Assembly (NCBI RefSeq): GCF_030385785.1
Contig: NZ_JAUEDK010000002.1
Location: 149,369 to 213,368, forward strand
DNA: 64,000 bases
Direction of reading: 5' to 3'
DNA from: Crenobacter oryzisoli
GTDB taxonomy: Bacteria; Pseudomonadota; Gammaproteobacteria; Burkholderiales; Chromobacteriaceae
The number at the start of each line of letters is the position of its first letter. Positions within the stretch are counted from its first letter, which is position 1. Positions 10,416 through 21,446 of this stretch are shown here, in pieces. Under the pieces are notes generated by a model, which had not been told where the DNA came from, did not search any database, and worked only from the letters and a program-made list of their open reading frames with translations. A program made the translations under genes and the position numbers.

Positions 10416-11603
10416 ATGCTGCTCGATTTTTTCTGCGCGCTGCGCGCCGCCGGCCTGCCGGTGTCGTTGAAGGAATTCCTCACCCTGCTCGAGGCGCTCG
10501 ACGCGCGTCTGGCCTTCGGCAGCCTCGACGACTTCTACGTGCTGTCGCGCGCCGCGCTGATCAAGGACGAGAAGCACTTCGACCGCTTCGACCAGGCATT
10601 CGGCGCGTTCTTCAACGGCGCGGACGGGCTGCCGCAGGATCTGACCACGGCAATCCCTGAGGACTGGCTCAAAAAGCAGGTCGAGAAATTCCTCACTGGC
10701 AAAGAGAAGCAGCAGCTCGAGGCACTCGGCTACGACGAGCTAATGAAAAGGCTGGCCGAACGGCTGCGCGAACAGCACGAACGCCACCAAGGCGGCAACA
10801 AGTGGATAGGCACCGGCGGCACCAGTCCATTCGGCGCCTACGGCTACAACCCGGCCGGCGTGCGCATCGGCCAGCAGGAATCGCGCCACCGCAAGGCGGT
10901 CAAGGTGTGGGACCAGCGCGAGTTCCGCAACTACGACGACTCGGTCGAGCTCGGTACTCGCAGCATCAAGCTGGCGCTGCGCCGCCTGCGCGAATTCGCC
11001 CGCCAGGGCTCCGCCGAACAGCTCGACCTCGACGGCACCATCCATGCCACCGCCGCGCGCGGCGGCCTGCTCGACATCAAGATGGCACCGGAGCTGCACA
11101 ATGCGGTAAAGGTGCTGGTGCTATTCGACGTCGGCGGCTCGATGGACGACCACGTGCGGCTGTGCGAGGAACTGTTTTCGGCAGTGAAGACCGAGTTCAA
11201 GCACCTCGACTACTTCTACTTCCACAACTGCGTGTACGAGCGGGTGTGGAAGGACAACGCACGCCGCCAGAGCAACACCATCCCGACCTGGGACCTGATC
11301 CACACTTTCGGCCGCGACTACAAGCTGATCTTCGTCGGCGACGCCGCGATGAGCCCCTATGAGATCGTCTACCCCGGCGCCAGCGTCGAGCACAACAACC
11401 CCGAGGCCGGCGAAGTCTGGCTCAAGCGCCTGACCGACCACTTCCGCCACGTCGCCTGGCTCAACCCCGAGCCCGAGGCGCACTGGGCCTATAGCCACTC
11501 TACCGAAATCATCCGCGAGCGGATCGGCGACCGGATGTTCCCGCTGACACTGGCTGGCCTCGACGCGGCGATGCGCAGCCTGCGCGGCGGCGCCGGCACA
11601 TGA
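10416..11603 (+). CDS. VWA-domain protein, CoxE-like
   Basis: A 395-residue protein of the CoxE-like von Willebrand A group. The N-terminus is helical with a charged linker (GKEKQQLEALGYDELMKRL). The VWA domain is C-terminal, with the metal-site motif DVGGSMD at about residues 242-248. The first MIDAS position is DxGxS rather than the usual DxSxS, as is common in this subgroup. Relatives usually sit next to a MoxR-type AAA+ ATPase and act as cofactor-insertion or activation chaperones; no ATPase is in this window. It shares a promoter region with the alcohol-oxidation operon, which invites a role in maturing that system, but this is only inferred. Confidence 0.8.
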   Translation: MLLDFFCALRAAGLPVSLKEFLTLLEALDARLAFGSLDDFYVLSRAALIKDEKHFDRFDQAFGAFFNGADGLPQDLTTAIPEDWLKKQVEKFLTGKEKQQLEALGYDELMKRLAERLREQHERHQGGNKWIGTGGTSPFGAYGYNPAGVRIGQQESRHRKAVKVWDQREFRNYDDSVELGTRSIKLALRRLREFARQGSAEQLDLDGTIHATAARGGLLDIKMAPELHNAVKVLVLFDVGGSMDDHVRLCEELFSAVKTEFKHLDYFYFHNCVYERVWKDNARRQSNTIPTWDLIHTFGRDYKLIFVGDAAMSPYEIVYPGASVEHNNPEAGEVWLKRLTDHFRHVAWLNPEPEAHWAYSHSTEIIRERIGDRMFPLTLAGLDAAMRSLRGGAGT

Positions 11604-11729
11604 CAAGCCTGCGGCCACGCAGTACCATCAAGCCCTAAAATTCGGAATTGCTTTCCATTTCACCGCTCAACAAAGACGCCATGCGGGTGGCCGAATTGGC
11701 AGGCATAAAGATCAAGAACAGGGACAATC

Positions 11730-12596
11730 ATGGAAAAAATCGGCTTCATCGGCCTGGGGTTGATGGGCACCCAAATGACCAAGCGGCTCCTCAACGTCGG
11801 TTTCGATGTCACCGTCTGGAACCGCTCCGTCGACAAGTGCGCGCCGCTGGCTGCGGCCGGCGCCAAGGTGGCGGCCAGCGTCGCCGAGCTAGTCAATAGC
11901 GTCGACGTGGTGATGCTGTGCGTGTCGGACACCGCCGCGGTCGAAACGCTACTGTTCGCCGAGGACGGCATTGTCACTCATGCTCGTGCCGGCCAGCTGG
12001 TGATCGACTTCTCCAGCATCGAACCGAGCGCCACCCGCGACTTCGCCACTCGGATTGAGGCCAAATGCGGTGCGCACTGGGTCGATGCCCCGGTATCCGG
12101 CGGTGTGCCCGGTGCCGAGGCCGGCACACTAGTGATCATGGCCGGGGGCCGCGCCGAGGACGTCGAGCGCATCGCCCCGCTGGTGCTGCCGTTGTCTCAG
12201 CGTCTCACCCGCATGGGCGAGGTCGGCGCTGGCCAAGTCACCAAGGTGTGCAACCAGCTGATCGTCGCCGCCAATGCCATGCTGATCGCCGAGGCGGTGT
12301 CGCTGGCCGAACGCAACGGCGTTGACGCCGCCCTGCTCGCCCCGGCGCTCGCCGGCGGCTTCGCCGACTCCAAGCCGTTCCAGATGTTGGTGCCGCGCAT
12401 GGCCACCGGCCAGCACGAACCGGTGCAGTGGAAGGTCGCCACCCTGCTCAAGGACCTCGACACCGCGGTCAAGGTGGCCCGCGAATGCGGCGCCGGCACA
12501 CCGCTAGCGGCATTGGCCGATCAGCTGATGCGAGTGTTCGCCGAGCGCGACAACGCCCAGCGCGACCTGTCTAGCATCATCGAGCTATATCGCTGA
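11730..12596 (+). CDS. NAD(P)-dependent oxidoreductase, 3-hydroxyisobutyrate dehydrogenase/tartronate semialdehyde reductase family
   Basis: A 288-residue cytosolic reductase. The Rossmann motif GFIGLGLMG is at residues 5-13. The substrate-binding signature DAPVSGGVPGAEAGTL lies at about 113-128, and the catalytic Lys region is KVCNQLIVAANA (about 172-183). The length is typical. Members include GarR/GlxR and MmsB, and sequence alone does not settle the substrate. The gene stands alone with GGGACA just before the ATG as a weak ribosome binding site, and a GC hairpin follows it. Confidence 0.85.
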   Translation: MEKIGFIGLGLMGTQMTKRLLNVGFDVTVWNRSVDKCAPLAAAGAKVAASVAELVNSVDVVMLCVSDTAAVETLLFAEDGIVTHARAGQLVIDFSSIEPSATRDFATRIEAKCGAHWVDAPVSGGVPGAEAGTLVIMAGGRAEDVERIAPLVLPLSQRLTRMGEVGAGQVTKVCNQLIVAANAMLIAEAVSLAERNGVDAALLAPALAGGFADSKPFQMLVPRMATGQHEPVQWKVATLLKDLDTAVKVARECGAGTPLAALADQLMRVFAERDNAQRDLSSIIELYR

Positions 12597-12620
12597 TTTG
12601 CTTCATACAGAGACACTCAC

Positions 12621-12643
12621 CGAGGCCGGCCAAACCGGCCTCG
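12621..12643 (+). terminator. Hairpin after the oxidoreductase gene
   Basis: A perfect 9-bp stem CGAGGCCGG/CCGGCCTCG with a 5-base loop lies 24 bp after the stop. No T-run follows, so termination here is uncertain. Confidence 0.4.
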
Positions 12644-12665
12644 AGTGCTGCAATGCAAAAAGTTC

Positions 12666-12695
12666 TTGCCAAACAGTCACTTTGTTCGCTATAGT
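12666..12695 (+). promoter_or_regulatory. Sigma-70 promoter of the helicase gene
   Basis: TTGCCA, an 18-base spacer, then TATAGT followed by a GC-rich CCGCCC discriminator. Transcription would start near 12702, giving a leader of about 255 nt before the DEAD-box gene. Nothing else is recognised between 12700 and 12957; a long leader is typical of cold-responsive or self-regulated RNA helicase genes. Confidence 0.55.
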
Positions 12696-12957
12696 CCGCC
12701 CTCTTGTGAGGACAGCGTCCTCCACGACTGTTTCATCGTCCCTGACCTCGCTTTTCGCCCCGTCTCTAGCCGGCTTTAGTTTCCGGCCCTTCTTCGCGGC
12801 TCTTTCAGTTCAGGTTGGTGCCGATGAGTGTTGGCCGCCAAAGATGCGGCCCGTTACCCGGCTCCAATCACGGATACTGCCCACCGATTGCCAGGCTCTG
12901 CCTACGCTATCGGCGCGCTAGTGTGTGTCCGCCGGGTACAACCCCAGGACTGACTAC

Positions 12958-14355
<1,398 letters not shown>

Positions 14356-14370
14356 GCCAAGCATCTCCAG

Positions 14371-14404
14371 CAAAAATGGCACCCTCGGGTGCCATTTTTT
14401 GTTT
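14371..14404 (+). terminator. Rho-independent terminator
   Basis: AAAAATGGCACCC/GGGTGCCATTTTTT stem with a two-base TC loop and a T-run, 15 bp after the helicase stop. Confidence 0.9.
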
Positions 14405-14421
14405 TCGTGCCTGCGGACGAC

Positions 14422-15429
14422 TCAGGTGCAGGCGACGCTGTCTTCCAGCTCGCGGATCGCCTCGCGCGTCACCCGCACCGGCACCACCACCCGCCGCACC
14501 GGAGACTCCCCTCCCGTTTCGACTTCCTCGAAACACAGCAGGTTCTGCGCGTTGGCGTTTTCCTCTTCCTGCACGATGCCCATTCGGTCCAGGTGCAGCG
14601 AGGCACGATGCATGCCCAGCAACTGCTCGGGCGCACCGATCAGCTCGGCCACCGCGTTCAAGCGATTGGGTAACTCCGCCGCGGTCTTCAGCGACGCCAG
14701 CTCGCTCTCCACCGCAGCCAACTTCGCCGTCATGCTGTCCAGATCGCCCTCCTCCTCACTGCCATCGCGCGTACCGTCGATCACGATACATTGCCCTTGG
14801 CGACGCGCGGCCTCCACGCGCAGCATCAGACGTTGGCGATCGGCCTCCAACTGCTGGCGCCGTCTATCCTGTGTGGCCAACTTGGCTGCCACCACCTGAG
14901 TCAACAATTGCACACTGCGGTTGCGCAGCGCGGCGGCGAACGCCTCCGGCGTCGGCTCGGCCAAGGTCAGCCGGTGTGCATTGAAGCTCACAACCTTCTG
15001 CAGCACGTCAGCGCGCAGCGTTCCATTTTCATTGCCCATGCCGAAGCGCGACTTCTCGCTGCGCTGCATCACCAGCAGCGCATAGGCCTCGTCCCCGAGA
15101 TGTGGCTGAGCGAAGAATTCGGACAGCGCCGCACTGCTGTCGATCGTCTCGAGCAGGCTGACCGGCGAGGCAAAGAACATGCCGATCCGCGGATCCATAG
15201 TGAATTTGCGCAGCGACAGATCCAGCGGCTCGGGAATGCGCGTTGAGAAACCGTTGGCGTAATCGAGCAGACGCGACATCGGCTGTTCCAGAACCTTGCG
15301 ATAGTTGGACAGCAACGCCAGCTTGGGGGCGACCGCCTGAACGAAAGGATCGATAGCCTCCCGAACCTCGGCAGAGATCTTGGGCGAGGAACCAAACAGG
15401 CCCAAGCGGCGTAAGAAAGAAACAGACAT
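14422..15429 (-). CDS. Conserved hypothetical protein with coiled-coil
   Basis: A predicted 335-residue soluble protein starting MSVSFLRRLGLFGSSPKISAEV. No enzyme motif is recognised. The middle and C-terminal half are rich in Gln, Arg and Glu with heptad character (LATQDRRRQQLEADRQRL; MTAKLAAVESELASLKTAAEL), which points to a coiled coil at about residues 170-260. There is no signal peptide. The start is chosen at 15429; an upstream in-frame ATG at 15513 would add 28 unconvincing residues. It stands alone between the helicase terminator and the efflux operon. Confidence 0.65.
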   Translation of the reverse strand: MSVSFLRRLGLFGSSPKISAEVREAIDPFVQAVAPKLALLSNYRKVLEQPMSRLLDYANGFSTRIPEPLDLSLRKFTMDPRIGMFFASPVSLLETIDSSAALSEFFAQPHLGDEAYALLVMQRSEKSRFGMGNENGTLRADVLQKVVSFNAHRLTLAEPTPEAFAAALRNRSVQLLTQVVAAKLATQDRRRQQLEADRQRLMLRVEAARRQGQCIVIDGTRDGSEEEGDLDSMTAKLAAVESELASLKTAAELPNRLNAVAELIGAPEQLLGMHRASLHLDRMGIVQEEENANAQNLLCFEEVETGGESPVRRVVVPVRVTREAIRELEDSVACT

Positions 15430-15613
15430 GACTGGCACCAATAGCTTGACATCGCAAGACATCTCAACAATGGCATGATACGACCCGAACCGGCCACTGT
15501 GAAGGAATGACACCCGCCCACCACCATTGAAAACAAAGATTTAGTGAGCGACTTGACCTGGATCACCCGCTGGTAGATTGATGCTGGCAACTGGCCGTTT
15601 CACTGCTATCGGC

Positions 15614-18600
15614 TCACTCAGACTGCTCAGGTGACGTGCCACCATGCCGAGCCTCGCGGTGGTGGTCGGCAGCCAGGAACATATACATGGCCGGCACCAC
15701 AAACAGCGTAAACAGCGTACCGATAGACAGGCCGGTAAAAATGACGAGCCCCATCGAGCGCCGTCCCGCAGCCCCAGCCCCTGAGGCGACCACCAGCGGC
15801 GCCACCCCGAGCACCATCGCCGCAGTGGTCATCAGAATCGGCCGCAGACGCACGATGGCCGCCTGCTCCAACGCTGCTCGCTTGGGGAGCCCCGCTCTCT
15901 GCAGCTCGTTGGCGAACTGCACAATGAGAATGCCGTGCTTACTGATCAGCCCCATCAGCGTCACCAGCCCCACCTGCGTGTAAATGTTCAGCGTGGAGAA
16001 CCCGAGGTTAATAAACAGCAGCGCCCCGAACAGTGCCATCGGCACCGACACGAGAATCACCACTGGGTCACGGAAGCTTTCGAATTGCGCAGCCAACACC
16101 AGCAGCACGATGATCATGGCAAACAGCAGCGTGGGGACGAAGCCGCCCGACTCCTGCACAAACTGGCGCGACAAACCAGAGTAATCAATCGAGTAACCGC
16201 TTGGCGCCACCTCGTTGGTGATGGTGCGCAGATAATCCAGCACTTCCCCTTGCGAGACCCCCGCCACCGGAACCCCCGAGATGATCGCCGAGTTGAGCTG
16301 CTGGAAATGGTTGATCGTCTCCGGCACTACGCTTGACTCGAAACGGGCCACCGTCGAGGCCGGAAATACACTCCCATCAGGCGCGTGCAGGTAATAATCG
16401 AGGATCTGCGACGGGTTGAGGCGGTCGACCTGTTCCACCTGCGGAATCACCTTGTAAGAGCGGCCAGAGATCGAGAAGTAATTCACGTAATTCCCCCCCA
16501 GTGCCGCACTGAGCGTCGCGCCCACATCCGATTGGTTAAGCCCCAGCGACGCCACCTTGTCGCGATCGACGACGAGCGTGCTCTGCGGCTTGTCGATCTT
16601 GAGGTCGCTATCGACAAAAAAGAACATGCCGCTGGCCCGTGCCCTATCCAGCACAGCTTGCGCCACCTCGTTCAGGTTCTGGAATGGCTCGGTGGTGTTG
16701 ATAGCGAATTGCACCGGCAGTCCTCGCGCACCGGGCAACGCTGGAAACTGGAATGCTGCCACGCGCGCGCCGGCGATGTGATCCCATTTCTGCTGCAACT
16801 CCTGCTGTAGCGTCAGCGCGTCCTTCTCCCGCTGATCCCACGGTTTGAGCAATACACCGCCAATCCCCTGATTGATGGCGGGCACACCGGTCAACTGGAA
16901 CATCTGCGCATATTCGGGCATATCGCGTGAATACTGGAAAACCTGGTCTGCATACGTCTGCATCTGCTGCAGCGTCGCGTTCGGCGGTCCTTGCAACTGC
17001 GCCAGTACGATGCCCTGATCTTCCTGCGGCGCCAGCTCGGACTTCGAGGTCATGAACAGGTAGACCACCGCCCCCAGCAGCAGCGCCCCCATGATGACCA
17101 GCACCACCCACGTTTCCATCAAGCTGTGCAGCAGTCGCTGATAGCCGTGATGCACGCGCTCGAACTGCCGGTCGACGAAGCGGACGAAACGCCCCGACTC
17201 CTGTTCGGTTCGAAAAAAGCGCGCGCACATCATCGGCGACAGGGTCAGCGCGACGACGCCCGATACCGTCACCGCTCCGGCCAGCGTAAAGGCGAACTCG
17301 GTAAACAGCGCCCCAGTCAGCCCCCCCTGAAAGCCAATCGGCACATACACGGCCACCAGCACGACGGTCATCGCCAGGATGGGGCCACCCAACTCGCGCG
17401 CGGCCATCAAGGCGGCGTCAAGCGGTGGTCGGCCTTCCTGCTTCATGTGCCGATCGACGTTCTCCACCACGATGATCGCGTCGTCAACTACCAGCCCGAT
17501 CGCGAGCACCAGCGCCAACAGTGTCAGCAAATTGATCGAATAGCCAAGCGCCAGCATCGCGAAGAACGTGCCGATCAGCGACAGCGGCATCGCAATCACC
17601 GGGATGATCACTGCGCGCAGACTGCCAAGGAACAGGAAAATCACGGCCATCACAATCAACAGCGCCTCGACGAGTGTCTTGATCACCTCCTTGATCGAAG
17701 TGTTAACGAATTGGGTGGCGTCATACACGATTTTGCCGGTCAAGCCGGTTGGCAGCTGAGCCTGGATAGTGGGGAACACGCTGCGCACGCGCCTGGCCAC
17801 ATCGAGTACGTTGGCGTCCGGCGCAGTCTTGATACCGATAAACACTGAGCGTTTGCCGCTGAACGCGACGCTGAAATCGTAGTTGTCGGCGCCGAGCACG
17901 ACGTTGGCAACGTCCTCCAGGCGCACCAGCGCACCGTTCTTCGACTTGACCACCAGCTGCTTGAATTCGTCGACGCTATGCAGATCGGTACTGGCAGTGA
18001 CATCGACGCTGACCATCTGCCCTTTGGTGGTACCGAGCGTCGCCAAGTAATTGTTGTTTCCCAGTGCGGTATACACATCGGCAGCAGTCACACCGTGCGC
18101 AGCCATGCGCTGCGGGTCGAGCCATGCACGCAATGCAAACTGCCGGCCGCCAAGGATTTCGGCGGTCTGCACCCCCTCCACCGCATCCAGCTTCGGCTGC
18201 ACCACGCGCAGCAGATAGTCGGTCACACTATTGCCGGGCATGACATCACTGTAAAAGCCCATGTACATGGTGTCAGTGGTCTGCCCGATCTGCACGGTGA
18301 TGACCGGCTGCTGGGCCTGCGGCGGCAATTGGTTGCGCACCGAATTGATCTGTGTGGAGATTTCAATCAGCGCCCGGTTCGAGTCGTAGTTGAGGCGCAG
18401 CGTCGCGGTAATGGTCGACACACCCGTCGTGCTGGTTGACGATAGATAATCGATGCCCTGAGCCTGAGCGATCGCCGCCTCCAAGGGCTGCGTGATGAAG
18501 CCAGCCACGGTATCAGCGTTGGCACCATAGTAGGCTGTAGTGATCGTCACCACCGCGTTCTCGGTGCGCGGATACTGCCTGACCGTCAGGCTCGTCAGCG

Positions 18601-18682
18601 AGCGCACGCCGAGCACCAGAATGAGCAGGCTGACCACCGTCGCCAGCACGGGCCGCCGGATGAAGATATCGGTGAAGTTCAT
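15614..18682 (-). CDS. RND multidrug efflux permease (AcrB/MexI type)
   Basis: A 1022-residue inner-membrane proton antiporter, the pump of a tripartite efflux system. It starts MNFTDIFIRRPVLATVVSLLIL, the usual amphipathic helix and TM1 of hydrophobe/amphiphile-efflux pumps. Two large periplasmic loops are separated by two blocks of TM helices. TM4 carries the proton-relay pair GLVVDDAIIVVENV (about residues 398-411), and the second half has GLISKHGILIVQFAN. Length and motifs resemble MexI/MuxB-like pumps more than AcrB proper. It is last in the operon, 10 bp after the adaptor. Confidence 0.93.
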   Translation of the reverse strand: MNFTDIFIRRPVLATVVSLLILVLGVRSLTSLTVRQYPRTENAVVTITTAYYGANADTVAGFITQPLEAAIAQAQGIDYLSSTSTTGVSTITATLRLNYDSNRALIEISTQINSVRNQLPPQAQQPVITVQIGQTTDTMYMGFYSDVMPGNSVTDYLLRVVQPKLDAVEGVQTAEILGGRQFALRAWLDPQRMAAHGVTAADVYTALGNNNYLATLGTTKGQMVSVDVTASTDLHSVDEFKQLVVKSKNGALVRLEDVANVVLGADNYDFSVAFSGKRSVFIGIKTAPDANVLDVARRVRSVFPTIQAQLPTGLTGKIVYDATQFVNTSIKEVIKTLVEALLIVMAVIFLFLGSLRAVIIPVIAMPLSLIGTFFAMLALGYSINLLTLLALVLAIGLVVDDAIIVVENVDRHMKQEGRPPLDAALMAARELGGPILAMTVVLVAVYVPIGFQGGLTGALFTEFAFTLAGAVTVSGVVALTLSPMMCARFFRTEQESGRFVRFVDRQFERVHHGYQRLLHSLMETWVVLVIMGALLLGAVVYLFMTSKSELAPQEDQGIVLAQLQGPPNATLQQMQTYADQVFQYSRDMPEYAQMFQLTGVPAINQGIGGVLLKPWDQREKDALTLQQELQQKWDHIAGARVAAFQFPALPGARGLPVQFAINTTEPFQNLNEVAQAVLDRARASGMFFFVDSDLKIDKPQSTLVVDRDKVASLGLNQSDVGATLSAALGGNYVNYFSISGRSYKVIPQVEQVDRLNPSQILDYYLHAPDGSVFPASTVARFESSVVPETINHFQQLNSAIISGVPVAGVSQGEVLDYLRTITNEVAPSGYSIDYSGLSRQFVQESGGFVPTLLFAMIIVLLVLAAQFESFRDPVVILVSVPMALFGALLFINLGFSTLNIYTQVGLVTLMGLISKHGILIVQFANELQRAGLPKRAALEQAAIVRLRPILMTTAAMVLGVAPLVVASGAGAAGRRSMGLVIFTGLSIGTLFTLFVVPAMYMFLAADHHREARHGGTSPEQSE

Positions 18683-18692
18683 CGCCGCCCCC

Positions 18693-19829
18693 TCACTGTT
18701 CCTGCGGCATCGGGTTCGGCGAGGCCGCCGGCTGCACCTGATTGTTGATCACCAGCGGAGTGCCGTTCTTGAGCTTGAGCTGGCCACTGGTGACCACTTG
18801 CATGCCCGCCGTCAGACCTCGCTCGATGGCCACTTGGTCGCCTCGCGTAGCACCGGGTGTGACGAAGACCTGCTGCGCCTCGGGCAGCACCTTGCCCTGC
18901 GCGTTTGGCTTGGAACCCGGCTTGACGATAAAGACCGTCGCACCGTACGGATTGTAGGTGATGGCCGTTTGCGGCAAAGTCAGGTGTTGCCGCGACGAGC
19001 CGACATCGATCTTCACGTTGGCATACATGCCGGGCAACAGTCTGCCCTCACGGTTGTCTATGCTGGCTTCCACCTGCACATTGCGTGTCGCGGTATCGAC
19101 CTTGGGGTTGATCGAGGTGATCTTGCCGGTAAAGACCCTGCCACTGAACGAACTGCTCTCCACCATCACCGCCAGACCTACGGCAAGCTGGCCGATCTGT
19201 TGTTGCGGCAGATAGAAATCAACATAGACAGGGTTGATGGCCTGCAAGGTCACGATCGCATCGCCGGGGTTCAAATACTGGCCGGGATTGACCGTGGTGA
19301 TGCCCAGCTGTCCGGCGAACGGCGCCCGAATGGCTTTTTTCGCGACGATGGCGGCCTGTTGAGCCACCAGGGCATCCTTGCTTTTCAAGTCGGCGGCATC
19401 GGCATCGAGCTGGGCCTTGGCAATGGCCTGAATCTCATACTGGGCCTTGTCGCGCATATAGACGGTACGAGCCAGCTCTGCAGCGGCCTGCGAGGCGTGC
19501 AACTGAGCGATATCCGAATCGGCGTTAAGCTGCACCAGCAATTGACCGGCCTTGGCTGCATCCCCCGACTTGAAGCGAACCTCGCGTACCAGGCCGGCAA
19601 TCTCGGTGGTCACATCGACGCCGCGCACGGCACGCAAGCTGCCTACCGCCATCAGTTGCGGCTGCCAGACCTGGTAAGAAACCGTGACCGCGCTGACAGT
19701 GGCAGGCGGTGCGGCATTGCTCGCCATGAATTTCTTCATCATCTGCGCCTTGAACGCATTGAAGCCGACCAACAACGCCAGCAGTACCCCGACACAGACC
19801 AGCATGATCACCATGCGTTTTTTCATCAC
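18693..19829 (-). CDS. RND efflux periplasmic adaptor subunit (membrane fusion protein)
   Basis: A 378-residue adaptor with an N-terminal membrane anchor (VIMLVCVGVLLALLVGF). A lipoyl-like domain follows (VTTEIAGLVREVRFKSGDAAKAGQLLVQLNADSD), then an alpha-hairpin rich in Ala/Gln/Lys, a second lipoyl half (IRAPFAGQLGITTVNPGQYL) and beta-barrel domains. It links the pump to the outer-membrane channel. The start overlaps the end of the outer-membrane gene by 4 bp (ATGA), so the order of translation is channel, adaptor, pump. Confidence 0.92.
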   Translation of the reverse strand: MMKKRMVIMLVCVGVLLALLVGFNAFKAQMMKKFMASNAAPPATVSAVTVSYQVWQPQLMAVGSLRAVRGVDVTTEIAGLVREVRFKSGDAAKAGQLLVQLNADSDIAQLHASQAAAELARTVYMRDKAQYEIQAIAKAQLDADAADLKSKDALVAQQAAIVAKKAIRAPFAGQLGITTVNPGQYLNPGDAIVTLQAINPVYVDFYLPQQQIGQLAVGLAVMVESSSFSGRVFTGKITSINPKVDTATRNVQVEASIDNREGRLLPGMYANVKIDVGSSRQHLTLPQTAITYNPYGATVFIVKPGSKPNAQGKVLPEAQQVFVTPGATRGDQVAIERGLTAGMQVVTSGQLKLKNGTPLVINNQVQPAASPNPMPQEQ

Positions 19830-21379
19830 GGACTCCCCATCGGCGCCTCGGGCTTACCGGCCTTTGCCTCGGGCGACTGAGGAGCAGTCCACCACCCCCC
19901 TCCGAGTGCCTGGAACAGTGCCGCCGTATCGGCATAACGTGCCGCCTGTGCCTGCACTAGATTGACGGTGCTCTGTTGGTATTGGCGCTGCGCATCGAGT
20001 AGTGCGAGATAGCTCAGTGCACCAAGACGGTATTGCTGTTGACTGAGCGCCAGCGTATCCCGCGCAGACAACCATGCATCCGATTGCGCAGTCAGTGCAT
20101 GGGCATCGGCATCGAGCGCGCGCAAGGTATCGGCCACGTTCTGGAAAGCCAGCAACACGGTCTCGCGGTACTGGGCCGCAGCCTGGTCATACGCGGCCAC
20201 GGCAGCCCGTTTCTGCGCACTCAACTGACCGCCGTGAAAAAGCGGTTGCAACAGGTTGGTGCCGAGACTCCAGATCGAGCTGGCCGGCTTGAACACACCA
20301 GCAGGTGTCAACGCCTCGCCGCCGTAACTACCTGTCAGCGTCAATTGCGGGTACATGGCGGCAGTGGCCACGCCGACCTTGGCGCTGGCTTGGTGCAACA
20401 ATGCATCGGCCGCCAGGATATCGGGACGCTGCCGCACCAGCGTGGATGGCAGGCTAACCGGCAACGTTCGCGGCAGCGAAAAGTCCGACAGCTTGAATTG
20501 CGGCAAGGACGCATCGCTGGGCGGCTTACCCGCCAACACAGCCATCTGGTGACGCACCTGGTCCAGCGATTGGCGCAATGCCGGCAGACTGGCCCGCGTC
20601 TGAGCCAGTAGCGAGCGTTGTGCCAGCACCGCAGGGCGACTCGCGCCGCCTAGCTCGAACTGACGCATTACCAGATCCAACTGGGCTTGCTGGTAGCTGG
20701 CGACCTGTTCGGTGGCTTCGATCTGGGCACGCAGCGATGCCTCCCTGACACTTGCGGTGACAAGATTGGCCGTCAGCGCCAAGTAAACCGCCTCCAATTG
20801 GAAGCGCTGATAGTCAACCTGGGCGCGCAGCGCCTCAAGTTCACGTCGGGCTCCGCCGAACAGGTCGAACGAGTACGAAACGCTGACGGAAGCGTTGTAG
20901 AGAGTGAGCGGGCTCAAATCCTCCTGCCCGAAGGCAAGCCCCGCGGCTTTCGAGCGGCTCACCCCGAGGTTGGCATCAACATGGGGATAGAGCGCATTGC
21001 CCACCTCGGCATTGACGTCCTCTTTAGCCTGTCGCAACGCCGCCCATGCAGCAGCAAGGTTGGGACTATTGGCCAGTGCGTCGCGCATCAGCGCGTTGAG
21101 AGGGGCGCAATGAAAGAGCGACCACCATTCGCCGGGAATATCCTGACCCAGGACAAAATGCTGGGCCGCGCCCGCGTCGCCCGGTGAGACAGCGGTTTCA
21201 CTTGGCATGGGCGCGGAAGTAAAACGGTCGCCGGCCGGCGGTGCAGGTGGGTGGTAATCCGGGCCGACGGCACAGCCCGTCAGCATCGAGACGATGAGCA
21301 TCAGGGCAGTGAGGTTTATCACACCCGGCGATCGTGGCCAGCATGCTCTGAGAATGACATGCCGCAAGTCGTCGACCAT
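19826..21379 (-). CDS. Outer-membrane efflux lipoprotein (OprM/NodT family)
   Basis: A 517-residue TolC-like channel. A hydrophobic signal ends in the lipobox LTGC (Cys at about residue 36), so the mature protein is lipid-anchored. Two repeated OEP domains follow, with WWSLF near the start and periodic helical AYDQAAAQYRETVLLAFQNVADTLRAL in the second repeat. The ATG at 21379 is preferred over an in-frame GTG six codons upstream because a strong AGGAGG lies at the right distance before it. First gene of the RND operon; an inverted repeat 70-115 bp upstream may be its operator. Confidence 0.92.
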   Translation of the reverse strand: MVDDLRHVILRACWPRSPGVINLTALMLIVSMLTGCAVGPDYHPPAPPAGDRFTSAPMPSETAVSPGDAGAAQHFVLGQDIPGEWWSLFHCAPLNALMRDALANSPNLAAAWAALRQAKEDVNAEVGNALYPHVDANLGVSRSKAAGLAFGQEDLSPLTLYNASVSVSYSFDLFGGARRELEALRAQVDYQRFQLEAVYLALTANLVTASVREASLRAQIEATEQVASYQQAQLDLVMRQFELGGASRPAVLAQRSLLAQTRASLPALRQSLDQVRHQMAVLAGKPPSDASLPQFKLSDFSLPRTLPVSLPSTLVRQRPDILAADALLHQASAKVGVATAAMYPQLTLTGSYGGEALTPAGVFKPASSIWSLGTNLLQPLFHGGQLSAQKRAAVAAYDQAAAQYRETVLLAFQNVADTLRALDADAHALTAQSDAWLSARDTLALSQQQYRLGALSYLALLDAQRQYQQSTVNLVQAQAARYADTAALFQALGGGWWTAPQSPEAKAGKPEAPMGSP

Positions 21380-21446
21380 TGTCCGCCTCCTCGTCACACG
21401 CGTGGTTGAGGTCGGTTACCGTGTCGTTACGCCATCCAGTAATGCC

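Noticed and set aside
16991..17848. 285-codon plus-strand frame opposite the RND pump
   Set aside because: His/Arg/Gln-rich shadow of the pump gene with no recognisable domain.
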